Shown here: in pieces, positions 63,333 to 64,000 of the stretch | Position numbering within the stretch: position 1 is the stretch's first letter | How the letters are laid out: each line of letters begins with the position of its first letter | Position numbers and translations under genes: made by a program | Notes under the pieces: generated by a model | Told to the model about the DNA's origin: nothing | The model's database searches: none | The model's input: only the letters and a program-made list of their open reading frames with translations | Assembly (NCBI GenBank): GCA_016710265.1 | Contig: JADJJL010000006.1 | Span: 310,001 to 374,000, forward strand | Reading direction: 5' to 3' | Origin: Saprospiraceae bacterium | GTDB lineage: Bacteria; Bacteroidota; Bacteroidia; Chitinophagales; Saprospiraceae | DNA: 64,000 nucleotides

Positions 63333-63932
63333 AATCAAAATTTAAAGCCCCATCAAAATGCCTCAAACCTTCGTAAACAAGGTCTGTAGGTAAGCCCATG
63401 ATGTTGGAATAGGTTCCTTCAATAGTGGAGATTTTACAAAGCCCGATCCATTCCTGCACAGCATATGCACCCGCCTTGTCATACGGTTTAAATTGTTCTA
63501 TGTACCATTTTATTTCGTCATCGTACATTTCTCTAAAACTTACAGATGATTTTCCTGAAAATGAAATTTGTTTTGAATAATCTTTCAAACAAACCCCTGT
63601 GTACACCTGATGTGTTTTACCGGACAAGGTCGCCAAGATCCGATAAGCATCTTTAAAATCTTTGGGTTTATTAAATATATTGTTTCCTAAAACAACGACT
63701 GAATCAGCTGTTAATAAAATTTCTCCTTGCTTAAAAAAATCTTTCGCAGCTTCAGCTTTTTTTCTGCCAAATAAACAGCCACTTGTTCAACTGGCATTTC
63801 CGAAGAAAATTCCTCATCATAATCCAGTTTTATCGTTTCAAACCAAAATCCAGATTCTTCCAATAGCTGTTTTCTTCTTGGCGAACTTGATGCGAGAATG
63901 ATTTTGCGTTTATTAATATGTGTTGTTTGCAT
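63325..63932 (-). pseudogene. Maf-like nucleoside triphosphate pyrophosphatase, one frameshift
   Basis: About 202 residues reconstructed. Start is ATG 63930-63932 (MQTTHINKRKIILASSSPRRKQLLEESGFWF), with the SSSPRR motif of the Maf/HAM1-like fold. After 'VYLAEKK' the frame breaks in a T run (7 T at about 63757-63763, complement AAAAAAA); with one more A it reads 'AEAAKDFFKQGEILLTADSVVVLGNNIFNKPKDFKDAYRIL' and joins 'ATLSGKTHQVYTGVCL' (63325-63636). The 'TADSVVVL...I..KP.D' motif is family-typical. Single homopolymer shift, probably a sequence error. Degrades non-canonical or modified NTPs. Window ends 68 bp beyond. Confidence 0.88.
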
Positions 63933-64000
63933 AATGTCTATAAATATAATAAAATAAACCAAGGAACATTTCAATTTTCAAAAGTAAACTTAAATTACGG

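Noticed and set aside
1..64000. CRISPR array, phage genes, IS transposase or rRNA operon
   Set aside because: Looked for regular direct repeats, integrase, transposase and rRNA segments on both strands; none was convincing.

Overview
The window is from a member of the Bacteroidota, most likely a Saprospiraceae-like lineage. The evidence is low GC, many secreted proteins ending in type IX secretion system (T9SS) type A sorting domains ('YPNP' tails), one type B (CHU_C / gliding-motility-associated) C-terminus, Bcp-type lipoproteins, S46 dipeptidyl-peptidase, the futalosine menaquinone pathway, and a textbook Bacteroidota promoter (TTTG-N19-TAnnTTTG) in front of a tRNA pair. No phage, IS transposase or CRISPR array was seen.

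Layout. 0-0.3 kb: edge-truncated HicA-like toxin. 0.6-11.2 kb: accessory block of five T9SS-exported beta-propeller-type proteins, a small lipoprotein and a likely outer-membrane barrel. 11.4-18.7 kb: housekeeping block (OmpA lipoprotein, DUF2237, CmpX-like channel, AI-2E-type transporter with one frameshift, ilvE, rdgB, UbiA-family prenyltransferase, sdpI-sdpR pair with a clear operator). 19.0-20.7 kb: BNR lipoprotein, orphan antitoxin, tRNA-Glu. 20.8-23.6 kb: gapA-pgk-ppa. 23.7-34.3 kb: giant T9SS/VPS10 protein, DPP11-type peptidase, 1366-residue PKD/CHU_C protein, RluA-family enzyme. 34.4-39.5 kb: an interleaved propionyl-CoA carboxylase / methylmalonyl-CoA mutase operon. 39.6-41.4 kb: dnaA, tRNA-Ser, tRNA-Pro. 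41.7-50.6 kb: a tightly packed minus-strand envelope cluster of largely unrecognised proteins (secreted EEP nuclease, multi-TM protein, TSP3-repeat lipoprotein, DUF5683-like protein, propeller lipoprotein, T9SS protein), which is the best candidate for an undescribed system. 51-53.5 kb: mqnE, histidine phosphatase, mqnA. 53.6-61.6 kb: glycosyltransferase, TonB receptor, two T9SS alpha/beta hydrolases, aldo/keto reductase, and a 165-nt palindrome. 61.6-64 kb: folD-prmA and maf.

Working together. UbiA (16.9 kb, probably MqnP), MqnE and MqnA point to menaquinone synthesis through futalosine. BCCP, biotin carboxylase and both MCM subunits link propionyl-CoA to succinyl-CoA. The T9SS substrates, TonB receptor, DPP11 and hydrolases suggest a heterotroph that degrades protein or polymer outside the cell.

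Quality caution. At least seven genes (AI-2E transporter, probably the 44.3/44.5 kb pair, mqnE, the phosphatase, TonB receptor, first hydrolase, maf) are broken by 1-nt shifts, and the ones resolved to a base lie almost always in short homopolymers. The breaks are dense between 51.7 and 58.8 kb. This looks more like residual assembly indels than genuine pseudogenes, so those genes are given as reconstructed loci.
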